Below the pieces are notes generated by a model. That model made no database searches. It worked only from the letters and a program-made list of their open reading frames with translations, and was not told where the DNA came from. DNA of 64,000 nucleotides from Saccharomycopsis fibuligera x Saccharomycopsis cf. fibuligera (taxonomy: Eukaryota; Ascomycota; Saccharomycetes; Ascoideales; Saccharomycopsidaceae), in assembly GCA_001936135.1 (NCBI GenBank), contig CP012813.1, forward strand, positions 124,001-188,000, read 5' to 3'. Shown in pieces: positions 30,537-39,702 of this stretch (its first letter is position 1; each line of letters opens with the position of its first letter). The position numbers and the translations under genes were made by a program.

Positions 30537-31934
30537 ATGTCTACTACTACCACCTCCAGTATCAAAATCACTAAGATCATCACGCATGACGTCAGGTTCC
30601 CAACCACCCTTGACAAAACCGGTTCAGATGCTCTTAACGTTGGAGATTATTCTGCCGGATATGTGGTGCTCAAGACTTCGGATCCATCGCTTACCGGATA
30701 CGGAATGACGTTTACCGATGGCAAGGGCACGGAGCTAATCACCGAAGCAATCAAGATTCTTGGCGAGAGAATCATCAATAGAAGCTTTGTTGACCTTTTT
30801 GCAAACTTCGCCGCTACTTGGAGACATTTAATCAGTGACCACCAATTCAGATGGCTTGGGCCTGAAAGGGGTGCTACTCATATGGCTCTTGGGGCTCTCG
30901 TTAATGCGCTTTTTGATCTTTGGGCCAGATCCGAAAAAAAACCACTTTGGAAGTTGATCGCCGATTTCACTCCGGAGGAAGTGGTTAGATTGATTGATTT
31001 CAGATACATTGTGGATGCTCTTACTCCGGAAGAAGCCCTTAGTATTTTGCGCAAGGCAGAAGCGGGTAAAGAAGAAAGATTGAAGGATGTCTACAATGAC
31101 GATGCAGTGCCTGCTTATACCACTTCTGCTGGCTGGCTTGGGTATTCTGATGAGAAGTTGGAACGGTTGTTGAAAGAGTCTTTGGATAGTGGTTACAATT
31201 ACTTCAAGTTTAAAGTCGGCAGCAACTTGGAAGATGATAAAAGAAGATTAGCTCTTGCCAGAAATATCATTGGTTATGACAAAGGGAATCATTTAATGGT
31301 GGATGCTAATCAAGCATGGAGCGTGCCAGAAGCCATTGAATGGATGCTTGATTTGAGAGAGTACAAGCCTTGGTTCATTGAAGAACCAACTTCTCCAGAT
31401 GACATCCTTGGCCATAAGGCAGTCAGAGAAGCTTTGGAAACCACTGGGATTAAAGTTGCTACTGGAGAAATGGTACAAAACAGAATTGTATTCAAGCAAT
31501 TATTTCAAAGTAATGCGATTCATTATGCTCAAATAGACGCGTGCAGAGTAGGCGGCGTCAATGAAGTATTGGCAATTTTGCTCATGGCCAAAAAATTTGG
31601 AGTGCAAGTGATTCCTCACTCTGGTGGGGTTGGGTTACCAGAATACACTGCCCATTTGGCAACAATCAATTATCTTAGTATATCTGGAGAAAAGTCGATT
31701 TTGGAATATGTTGACCATTTGCATGAACATATCAAGTATCCTTCGGTGATCAAAAATGGTTATTTTTCTACTCCTTTGGACCCTGGTTATTCAGTTGAGT
31801 TTTACGAAAAGGCCATCAGTGAGTTTGAGTTCCCTAATGGGACCTGGTGGAAGTCTGATGATGGTTTGAAGTTGTACAAGGAAACTCAAGAAAATGATAC
31901 TACTGAGCCGATTCCAAAAGAAATCAAATTTTGA
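30537..31934 (+). CDS. L-fuconate-dehydratase-like enzyme, enolase superfamily
   Basis: A 465-residue frame from ATG 30537, the normal length for the family (bacterial FucD, human ENOSF1). The capping domain carries HQFRWLGPERGATHMALGAL and NALFDLWARSEKKPLW. The barrel holds K224-F-K226 (YFKFKVGSN), metal ligands Asp256 (MVDANQAW), Glu282 or 283 (WFIEEPTSPDD) and Glu311 (VATGEM), and His361 (VIPHSGG); these are the catalytic positions of the mandelate-racemase-like FucD group. It should remove water from a six-carbon aldonate such as L-fuconate, giving a 2-keto-3-deoxy acid, in the cytosol. The true substrate is not fixed by sequence. No targeting signal is seen. A second sugar-acid dehydratase lies 3.2 kb downstream on the other strand. 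CTC/CTT leucines are frequent and I noticed no CTG. Confidence 0.9.
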   Translation: MSTTTTSSIKITKIITHDVRFPTTLDKTGSDALNVGDYSAGYVVLKTSDPSLTGYGMTFTDGKGTELITEAIKILGERIINRSFVDLFANFAATWRHLISDHQFRWLGPERGATHMALGALVNALFDLWARSEKKPLWKLIADFTPEEVVRLIDFRYIVDALTPEEALSILRKAEAGKEERLKDVYNDDAVPAYTTSAGWLGYSDEKLERLLKESLDSGYNYFKFKVGSNLEDDKRRLALARNIIGYDKGNHLMVDANQAWSVPEAIEWMLDLREYKPWFIEEPTSPDDILGHKAVREALETTGIKVATGEMVQNRIVFKQLFQSNAIHYAQIDACRVGGVNEVLAILLMAKKFGVQVIPHSGGVGLPEYTAHLATINYLSISGEKSILEYVDHLHEHIKYPSVIKNGYFSTPLDPGYSVEFYEKAISEFEFPNGTWWKSDDGLKLYKETQENDTTEPIPKEIKF

Positions 31935-32449
31935 TTTCGAGAAGGTTTCATGGTGACAAAGTTTCAGATGCTGTTGGATTTTATTGGTCTGTATAACCTG
32001 TTGCTGTTTAGTGGAGTATCTTCCAAAACAATACATGCAGTTTTTTTTTTTTTTTTTTTTGTCTACAAGGTCTAAAGTTGCGGTAACTGCTTTGAATTGT
32101 AGGGTCATTCTTCCGTGCTTGAGTTGCGCTAACAAGAGGTCTCGTAAGTTCAAGTTTTGCAAATTTTGTGACTGTGTCTAATTGTGTAGTTATAGATACT
32201 TTGCTAGCAGGCTGTTATTCCAGTGCACAACAATCTGAAGTTACAGAAATCCCCCCAGTACTTCTGCTATGTTGCAAGACGGTAATCTTGTCAACGTCCA
32301 CTATTATCGGCAATTGTTAATCACAAAGAGCTACGGTTCCGCAGACAATGTATTGTTGGTTGTGTCAGTCGAAACATGATAATATGTGTCATTTTCTTAC
32401 ACAATAAACCCCACCATACAACACTGAACAATGTCATTTTGTTTTCTTT

Positions 32450-32487
<38 letters not shown>

Positions 32488-33602
32488 GGTGCATTCTGTA
32501 AACTTTTTTTACTATTACGTACATCTCCGCGAGGCTACGAGAAGATTTACCATACCTAGTAGAGTATAACGCAGCCTACTGAGATGAGATACATAAGCTA
32601 CCTTGGAAGGTTCCCTCAGAAGGTTCTGAACCTCTTGCTAAGCTACTAACCGCTGTATTGCAAATGCCGTGTCGTGTGAGGTGTTTCCAAAGGAAAGTTA
32701 GTGGCTCACTAGGAATTTAGCAGCTTATAGCAGCTATATCTGTTACTTGACCATTTCCATTCTAGTGAGTCTGTCTTTTAAGCTTTTCCTGATGAGATTG
32801 GAGCTGAGTGGAGTCTGAGATCCATTATGGCCTCACTCTAGTCCTGAAGCAGATAACAGAAACCATCTTCAACATTTCTCATATCAACCGAATATTGTTA
32901 TCCTTGGCACAAACATTGTTACCGCTGAACCGTAAATTTCATCAACACAAAAAATTATTAGTTTGGATCTATCCCAACAAATACTGCAAAAACTATATTC
33001 AGTACACTGTACAGTATCGCCAGTTTTGTTTCAACCATTCGTCCTGCACGATGCTGCAGGTCCTGAAACGCATCACAGCTTATGAGAGAATTAGCTCGGA
33101 GGAACTTGGTAATCTCAACATCGCCAAAAGTGGCTCTCCATTTCCCAGGAGCTTTTCAGGTTCACTGGTCCACATGCCCACACCATACATTAAAAGTTCT
33201 CGTACCGATTAGCACTGAATCCTAGATAGCAGGCTTATACCTAAATGTCCGAAAACGGAAATACAATGAATCCTTTTACAACTAGTTTTTGTTAGTAGCG
33301 GTGGTGGTTATGTTTTCTGATTTTTACGAAAGACAACCCTTTTCAAATTCATAATTTCCTAATTCTCCAATTGTATAAATTTAAGCCCAGCGGCACGACT
33401 ACAAAGCCCCCGTCATTCTCTTTCTTCTCATTCCTACAATAAAGTCACTAACTCAATTACTCAACCAATCCGCCGCATCTCAAAAGATAAATAGCCGAGG
33501 AGAAGCTCTTTACTTACTTCTCTGTGCTCATTTATTTACTTAGTTGGTTCCTTTCCTTCCTTTTGACTACTACCTTAATCAATTTATCAAGCAGTAGACA
33601 CA
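31935..33602. other. 1.7 kb gene-free interval
   Basis: It contains a T20 tract (32041-32060), a 33-nt T tract (32452-32484) and, at 33373-33379, TATAAAT about 225 bp before the next ATG, the probable TATA box of the phosphatase-family gene. A 134-codon frame at 32808-33212 lacks an ATG near its start and has no protein-like character, so I do not call it. Confidence 0.6.
32452..32484. repeat. 33-nt poly(dT) tract
   Basis: An uninterrupted run of T, among the longest homopolymers in the window. Such tracts exclude nucleosomes in yeast and are prone to length error in assemblies. Confidence 0.95.
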
Positions 33603-34769
33603 ATGAAAGCTCAACACTTGGCTCTTGCCTGTTACATGTCAGTTTCTGGCGTGTTCTTATTTTACAACTTTTTCAACAACTTCTATCATAACAATCACCA
33701 TGATTCAAACTCACGTCTTTTCAAAAGAAACGATAACAGCACTGGCGCAGTCTCCTTAAATGATAGAGAAGCCGGCACCGCATATTCCGTCTCCAATACT
33801 TTGAGGTTAATGTCCTGGAACTTGAGAAATGGTAAAAAGCAAGGAAACAAAGACTCACTATTGCTCAAATCTGTTCCTAGTGATGATGAAGCGTCCAAAT
33901 TGTATTACAAAAACGCCGATGAAATTCCATGGAACACCAGAAGCATCGAATTGGTTCAGCAAGTCTTGTTTTACCTGCCTGATGTCTTCGCCGTTCAGGA
34001 AGCTTTACAATACCAAGTGGAAAGTATTGCTGACGCGTTAACTGAATATAGCTGGGTCGGTGTCGGTAGAGACGATAACAAGACTTCCGGTGAATATGAA
34101 GCAATTTTCTATAAAAAGAATATTTTGACCGTGAACAAATGGAATACGTTCTGGCTATCCGATGACCCATTCAAACCAACCAAATATAAGGGCGCTGGAT
34201 CTATACGTTCTGCAACCGTGGTGAACTTCAATATTGTTCAAACTGGTCTTCCTGTGACATTTATCAATACTCATTGGGATGAGAAATCTGATGACGCTAG
34301 AAAACTAGGCGCTGCCTTGATTAGATACAGAGGTGCTTACGAGTATGAAAAATTCCAAGGTCCAGTTTTCTTGACCGGAGACTTCAATTCCAAGGCAGAC
34401 GGAAAAACTTCGGGTGGCTATGAAGTGGTTACTAGCTCAGGGTCAATTGATTCTATTGATGATACTTTCAAAAAGACTTACAAATCCTCTATTAGTGACA
34501 AGTTTTTCTTTAAAGACTTTTATTCAACCGTTGACTGGAGCAAGAGACTTGGCCATTTCTCCACATTTACTGGATTTTATGATGTTGCAAAAACTAACGG
34601 GTTTGGAAGAATTGATTTTCATATGGGTGGTCGCGTTAACGGAGCTAAAGCTAATGGCTGGGCCATTAACAGAATGATGGTTCCAGATACTTTCCCTGAT
34701 ATTAAGTATCATCTTTCTGACCATAGACCAGTTATTTCTGATATCACTGTGTCTAGACTTAAAGCTTAA
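33603..34769 (+). CDS. Secreted or membrane-anchored endonuclease/exonuclease/phosphatase-family enzyme
   Basis: A 388-residue frame from ATG 33603. Residues 5-27 are hydrophobic (signal peptide or signal anchor), followed by a His/Asn-rich stretch and a Kex2-type KR at 41-42, so the mature enzyme probably begins near residue 43 in the secretory path. All EEP-fold catalytic motifs are intact: Asn73 (SWNLRNG), Glu133 (AVQEAL), His224 (INTHWDE), Asp260 and Asn262 (LTGDFNSKADG), a GRIDFHMG motif, and Asp373-His374 (LSDHRPV). The fold serves DNases, sphingomyelinases and inositol phosphatases; the substrate cannot be read from sequence. It may scavenge phosphate outside the cell (inference). A probable TATA lies at 33373-33379. 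The gene is 340 bp from the converging dehydratase gene. Confidence 0.88.
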   Translation: MKAQHLALACYMSVSGVFLFYNFFNNFYHNNHHDSNSRLFKRNDNSTGAVSLNDREAGTAYSVSNTLRLMSWNLRNGKKQGNKDSLLLKSVPSDDEASKLYYKNADEIPWNTRSIELVQQVLFYLPDVFAVQEALQYQVESIADALTEYSWVGVGRDDNKTSGEYEAIFYKKNILTVNKWNTFWLSDDPFKPTKYKGAGSIRSATVVNFNIVQTGLPVTFINTHWDEKSDDARKLGAALIRYRGAYEYEKFQGPVFLTGDFNSKADGKTSGGYEVVTSSGSIDSIDDTFKKTYKSSISDKFFFKDFYSTVDWSKRLGHFSTFTGFYDVAKTNGFGRIDFHMGGRVNGAKANGWAINRMMVPDTFPDIKYHLSDHRPVISDITVSRLKA

Positions 34770-35110
34770 TTAGTGCGGCGAGTTTGATACTTCTGTCTGA
34801 TAGCTTTAATTTTTAATTCTTATTACTTGTTTTAGATTATTATCCTTTTATATATATATAAAGCATTTGTCTTTTATAGTTTTGTTTCCAGATTTTCAAT
34901 TTTTGCTCAAATATAGATTTTTTTTATTTGCTTTTATATGCTGTTGTGCAAAGCCGACCTCGTATTTTTGATATTACAATGAACTCAAAATTGCCAAGGC
35001 TAACCAGCAACATTCTCCCGACTAATACTTGATACCGTCTACAACTGAAAGTAACAAAGGCGCAATATTTAAATACCTTCAAAATCCAACAAATGCTCAT
35101 ACACAACTAC

Positions 35111-37093
35111 CTAATGGCTATGTCTCAAATGCAGCTGGCTAACCTGAGCAACTTTTTGATACTTGACAGCATTCTTCAAAACCATCCCTTCACTCAACTC
35201 TCCAACATAGGTTCTGTAAATTTCCTGCCATGGCGTCTGTGAGTCAGGATACTTATACTGGTCCATCAATTTATGTCTTTGGGCGATTTCCTCCTCAGAG
35301 ATCAAAATATCTGCACGACGTTTGATTAAATCAATTCTTAGCTTGTCACCATCTTTCAATATGGCCAAATTACCACCATTGGCGGCTTCGGGACTAGCAT
35401 TTAATATTGACGGGGAACCAGAAGTACCACTTTGACGACCGTCGCCGATGCACGGTAACTCTGAGATTCCTGAATTAAGTAATTTTGTAGGCGGTTGCAT
35501 GTTGACCACTTCAGCGGCACCAGGGTATCCCACAGGGCCCACGCCTCTAATTACCAAAATTGTCTTGTCGTCGATGAATGTTTTGGTATCCAAGGTTTTC
35601 TTGTAGTCTTCTGGACCATCAAAGACTGCTACTTTCCCTTCAAATGCCATAGGATCTTTGGGGTCGGATAGGTAGCGTTTCGTGAATTCGTCACTGATAA
35701 CTGACGTTTTCATGATTGCTGAGTCAAATAACGTGCCTTTCAAGTTTAAAAATCCTGCTTTTGTCTTCATTGGTTTATCAAATGGCTTAATCACTCTTCT
35801 ATCCCAAGTAATCTTGCCTTTGCAATTGGCTCTCCAGCTTTTACCATTGCAAGTGATGGTATCTGGATGAGGTAACTTACCGTGCTCCAATAATTCTGCC
35901 ATGATTGCCGGCAAGCCACCGGCTCTGTGATATTCTTCACACAAATATTCACCAGCCGGCTGAATGTTTAAAAGTAATGGCAAGTCATAGCCCACCCTTT
36001 CCCAATCATCGTTATCTAGTTGAACTCCAACATGTTTAGCAATGGCGTTCAAATGAATAGGAGCATTTGAACTTCCTCCAATACACGCATTAGCAGCAAT
36101 TGCATTTTCAAAAGCTTTTCTGGTCAAGATATCGCTTGGCTTTATATCCTGCTTGGTCAATTCCACAATTCTCAAGCCGGTTCTGTAAGCTGATTGGCCT
36201 CTTTCCCTATATGGGGCCGGGATTGATGCGGTGCCCGGTAATGACATCCCTAGGGCTTCAGCCATAGCGTTCATGGTGGATGCCGTTCCCATAGTGTTGC
36301 AATGCCCCACAGAAGGAGCTGAAGATGCAACAATTTCAAGAAATTCATCATAATCAATCTCATTCTTGGCTAATTTTTTTCTCGAATCCCATACAATGGT
36401 TCCTGAGCTGGTTAGTTGGGTCTCATAGTAGCCGTTGAGCATGGGACCCACGTTCAACGATATTGCTGGAATGTTGACAGTAGCAGCAGCCATAATCATT
36501 GCAGGAGTCGTCTTGTCGCATCCAGTTAGCAACACTACCCCATCTATTGGGTAGCCGAAAAGTGCTTCCACTAAGGAAAGATAAGATAGGTTTCGGTCCA
36601 AAGCTGCATTAGGACGTTTGCCCGTTTCTTGGATAGGATGACATGGAAACTCCAAAGGCGTGCCTCCTGCGGCAATGATCCCATCTCGAACTCTTTTAGC
36701 AAGCTGTAAATGATGTCTATTACAAGGTGATAAGTCTGACCCAGTTTGGGCAATGCCAATTATTGGTTTTGTAGGATCGGCAATCTCAGGGATCGAAAGC
36801 CCCCAGTTGAGATATCTTTCCAAATGTAAAGCAGTGGATCCTGGATCCGAAGCATCATTGAACCAATCTTGAGAACGCAATCTGTTCTTGGGGTGTTGAG
36901 ATTTCAATTTGGTTTCTAGTTTTTGAATTCTTTCTTCTGCTTCCTTGATTTTTCTTGTTGCCTCTTCGAGGTTTTTTGGATCAGTGAAATCAATCTCGTT
37001 TTTGGAATTGTCGAATGCTTGACTGCGGCCATTGGCATTAGCATTGCCATTGAATTGTTCTGCTGCACCACAAGTACAATTTTCACAAGGCAT
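35111..37093 (-). CDS. IlvD/Edd-family sugar-acid dehydratase
   Basis: A 660-residue frame from ATG 37091-37093, longer than the usual 570-600. The core starts near residue 70. Iron-sulfur ligands are visible as Cys124 ([10 protein letters not shown]), Cys192 (TGCDKTTPA) and Cys265 ([11 protein letters not shown]); their 68- and 73-residue spacing equals that of the bacterial L-arabinonate dehydratase [2Fe-2S] site. Lys194 (CDK) is the Mg2+-binding carbamylated lysine position, and the C-terminal [16 protein letters not shown] holds the catalytic serine. This supports an aldonate (pentonate or hexonate) dehydratase and not Ilv3. Unusually, residues 1-70 add a Cys cluster (MPCENCTCG) and a predicted coiled coil (about 38-66). 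It forms 2-keto-3-deoxy acids. The pairing with the FucD-like gene nearby suggests sugar-acid catabolism. Confidence 0.9.
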   Translation of the reverse strand: MPCENCTCGAAEQFNGNANANGRSQAFDNSKNEIDFTDPKNLEEATRKIKEAEERIQKLETKLKSQHPKNRLRSQDWFNDASDPGSTALHLERYLNWGLSIPEIADPTKPIIGIAQTGSDLSPCNRHHLQLAKRVRDGIIAAGGTPLEFPCHPIQETGKRPNAALDRNLSYLSLVEALFGYPIDGVVLLTGCDKTTPAMIMAAATVNIPAISLNVGPMLNGYYETQLTSSGTIVWDSRKKLAKNEIDYDEFLEIVASSAPSVGHCNTMGTASTMNAMAEALGMSLPGTASIPAPYRERGQSAYRTGLRIVELTKQDIKPSDILTRKAFENAIAANACIGGSSNAPIHLNAIAKHVGVQLDNDDWERVGYDLPLLLNIQPAGEYLCEEYHRAGGLPAIMAELLEHGKLPHPDTITCNGKSWRANCKGKITWDRRVIKPFDKPMKTKAGFLNLKGTLFDSAIMKTSVISDEFTKRYLSDPKDPMAFEGKVAVFDGPEDYKKTLDTKTFIDDKTILVIRGVGPVGYPGAAEVVNMQPPTKLLNSGISELPCIGDGRQSGTSGSPSILNASPEAANGGNLAILKDGDKLRIDLIKRRADILISEEEIAQRHKLMDQYKYPDSQTPWQEIYRTYVGELSEGMVLKNAVKYQKVAQVSQLHLRHSH

Positions 37094-37905
37094 CTTCGTT
37101 TGATAGCATTAGCAGAGTGTGGTAGTTCTCGAATGAAGGAAATATTTTGGTTAAGGAATAGAAACGATACCACTGTTTTCTAGGAAGCCCAACAAGCGTG
37201 AAATACAAACCAGTTATTGAGAGTTCAACCAGTCATGACTAATAGTTATTTATACCAATTCACATTTCATGACGGCCATTCACAACAAGAATCCCTAACA
37301 AGGCTATTATACCCTGGATAGGTGGCTATATACCAATGATAAGCTGACAGTATGTAAGCCAATCCGCCGAGACTTGCGTATACCCCACGGCGATCCTCTA
37401 TTGTGGCGTATGCAGCTCTTAGCCTATTTCTAATTCCCCACGATTCGCATGTCTCCGTTGGCGGGCAAATTATTTCCATTTACAAGTCTTCATCTCCAGC
37501 TTATCTCTATAGCTCCATTAAGTCCAATAGCTCCATTAGAAGTCATCTTACCTGGCTTTTTTTTTTTTTACTTGACAACATTTTTTTTAGAAGCAATGGT
37601 CCTTGAACTAAGGGTGTACCATCCCTTCTGGGTGGAGGTACCGCTGACAGTTTGACGGAGCGACTTTTCATGCAAATAGAGTAAAATATTTACATTGTAC
37701 ATATGCGCACTCATGTGGTTTATGCGTCGTTTTACATTCAGAAAGTTACTCCTAGATTTTCTTTAAAATAGATCTTAGTTTTTTGCTAAACTATAAAACT
37801 ATATAATACAGTATAGTCAACTTCGTATATTTGTAAAATTCACCTCACAATATTGACAGCAAAGACAAAGCTGAATAAAATGAGGTGTAGTGTGGTGGTG
37901 TAAGG

Positions 37906-38091
37906 ATGCAAGGATGCGCATTCGCAGCGCTAACACTAACAATACTAGAAATAGCAGTAATAGACAAGCAAAATAAACATCGTCGTGAGACTTCCAAAAG
38001 ACTAATTGGAGAGAGAAAACAGCTAAAAATTAAACGAGTCTTTGAAATATACCATGAGGAAAAGTCGAAGCATTTTTCAATAAATCCTTAA
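37906..38091 (+). CDS. Small ORF, 61 codons, doubtful
   Basis: It starts with ATG and its second half is Lys/Arg/Glu-rich and helix-like (SKRLIGERKQLKIKRVFEIY). A CACTAAC-AATACTAG string just before that half (37934-37948) resembles the branch-site/acceptor pairs of true introns in this window, so it could be the last exon of a spliced gene whose first exon I could not find. I recognise no family. A chance frame is quite possible. Confidence 0.15.
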   Translation: MQGCAFAALTLTILEIAVIDKQNKHRRETSKRLIGERKQLKIKRVFEIYHEEKSKHFSINP

Positions 38092-38346
38092 GTAAAATTG
38101 TGTTTCAAGTTGAAAAAATTTTTACTTTTCTGTGCTTGCAACATGCATTGAGTAAAGTTGGTAACATAGGATACTTGGTATACAAGCTGATAGAAAGTAT
38201 CAAGACGACAAATAGTATCTATCATAATAAGTACAACTAATCCTTGTGTAACTCAATAAGGTATAACTGAAGATATGAATCACTATTATAACTGAAATAA
38301 CATCATACTAGTTTCTAATTCTTTGAGACGTTGTTTTTTTTTTGAC

Positions 38347-38556
38347 ATGTCTGCTGAATTCCAAAATTTTTCTACTACTTTAGTTCTTTGGGCTGGCTTG
38401 CCACCTTACGAAAAATTCAAAATTTACATGAAAGTTACAGGATTAGCTACTCTGGCAATTTCCGTATTGTTGAGAAAATATTGGCCAAAGACAGAGGAGG
38501 GAACAATTCGTTGCTTCACATTTAATGAGGTATACATGCTAATTTTAAGGTTTTAA
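38347..38556 (+). CDS. Small membrane-protein-like ORF, 69 codons, doubtful
   Basis: From ATG 38347 the frame reads MSAEFQNFSTTLVLWAGLPP, then KFKIYMKVTGLATLAISVLL followed by RKYWPK. The composition is protein-like: a short polar N-terminus, one or two hydrophobic segments (about 9-20 and 28-45) and a positive flank, as in small mitochondrial or ER proteins. The last ten residues after TFNE look random and begin at a GTATAC that could be a weak splice donor, so the true C-terminus may differ. No family is recognised. Confidence 0.3.
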   Translation: MSAEFQNFSTTLVLWAGLPPYEKFKIYMKVTGLATLAISVLLRKYWPKTEEGTIRCFTFNEVYMLILRF

Positions 38557-38926
38557 CCGCTACCTAGAAAATTATTTGTTGAAACTTCATGCCTTCAGAA
38601 GATACCACTGTTTTATTGATAAAATGTTTGCTGCTTGGCTGCAAGTGTATGACAAAGATAATCTGGAAATAACAAACTATGAGAACAAATGACAGTGCCA
38701 TTTGGAGTTTTGGGAGCTCATAGAAAGGAAATGATCATTTGGGTAACTTGATATTTCTACTTGACGAAAATGTAAATGGTTACTTTCTCTCTTTGGACGG
38801 AAACAAAGTTAATTGTCGTTCTACTACGTTTTTGGCTAGAGAGTACTGATGAGTTTTTTTTATCTATTGTGTATGGCTTTTTTTAGTTTAGATTCAGTAA
38901 CTATAGCTTTACTTATCACTCAAAAA

Positions 38927-38949
38927 AACAAACAAACAAACAAACAAAG
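38927..38949. repeat. (CAAA)n tetranucleotide repeat
   Basis: Five to six CAAA units, directly visible, in the gene-poor interval upstream of UBP15. Confidence 0.9.
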
Positions 38950-39702
38950 CATAAAATAAAAGAAAAGGAGGCTTTTTATATAAGCTAGACTTAAATAATT
39001 TAGCTGTGGTTCACGTTTAATTTTCAGACATGTTGGGTGGCACTGCATGAAAGCAAATACCTTTCTTTAATCTGTAAGCCAGAAACCTCAAACTTTAATA
39101 GACACCAAAATTACAGGAAAGTATTCTATATTTACCGTGCTACAATATCCAACTTTGTATTTGAAAGTATTTGCCGAGTGTATAAATCAACTGTAAATCT
39201 TATTAATAGCCATGGCGAATTCTGGTCTCCTTAATAGATCGATTCTGTGTCTCGATAGGCATTTGTATGGGAGCTCGCGAGGGGATCATAGTTGGGAGCC
39301 CATGTTACCCCATTAATATGATAGAGAAGACTCCGGGCAACCAGATCATCTCATCTGCTTGGCACCTGACCTGCATGTGACGTTAGGTGAAGCGTCATTA
39401 GCTTTGTAAATTTGCTTTTACTAGATGTCATTAATGGTCGCCTTTATACAAGAAACACTAAAACTAAGCCTCTTCTTTTTCTGTCTCTTTCGGATTTATT
39501 CTGGTTCTAGACGCTGCGCACAATTATTACAACTACAAATATAATTACAATTGCCACGGTGATTATAACTACAGCCATTGAGCCATTGAGCCTGTATTAT
39601 ATAAAATTGAGATCACTTTGCAGTTTTATAGTGATTGTTGGATTTTATAGGCCCACAATTTAGCTCGAATCAGATCTGCTTTATCAATTTAAACAGCGCT
39701 AA

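Larger units (their letters stand above)
37094..39702. other. 2.6 kb gene-poor interval
   Basis: Divergent spacer between the dehydratase and UBP15. It holds two weak small ORFs (listed separately), a (CAAA)n tract, and ATATAAAA at 39599-39606 about 97 bp before the UBP15 ATG (probable TATA). Otherwise AT-rich with no recognised RNA gene. Confidence 0.5.

Noticed and set aside
32270-32423. TGTTG...CAACA segment of 154 bp resembling a solo LTR
   Set aside because: Flanking 5-bp sequences do not match, no primer-binding or polypurine features are nearby and no second copy is visible in the window.
32808-33212. 134-codon plus-strand open frame
   Set aside because: It starts at a non-ATG codon, its first ATG is late, and the peptide has no protein-like pattern.
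33282-33517. Minus-strand GTAAGT...TACTAAC...CTAG with an ATG 14 nt before the donor
   Set aside because: The spliced product would be only 28 residues with no protein character and lies across the promoter of the EEP gene.
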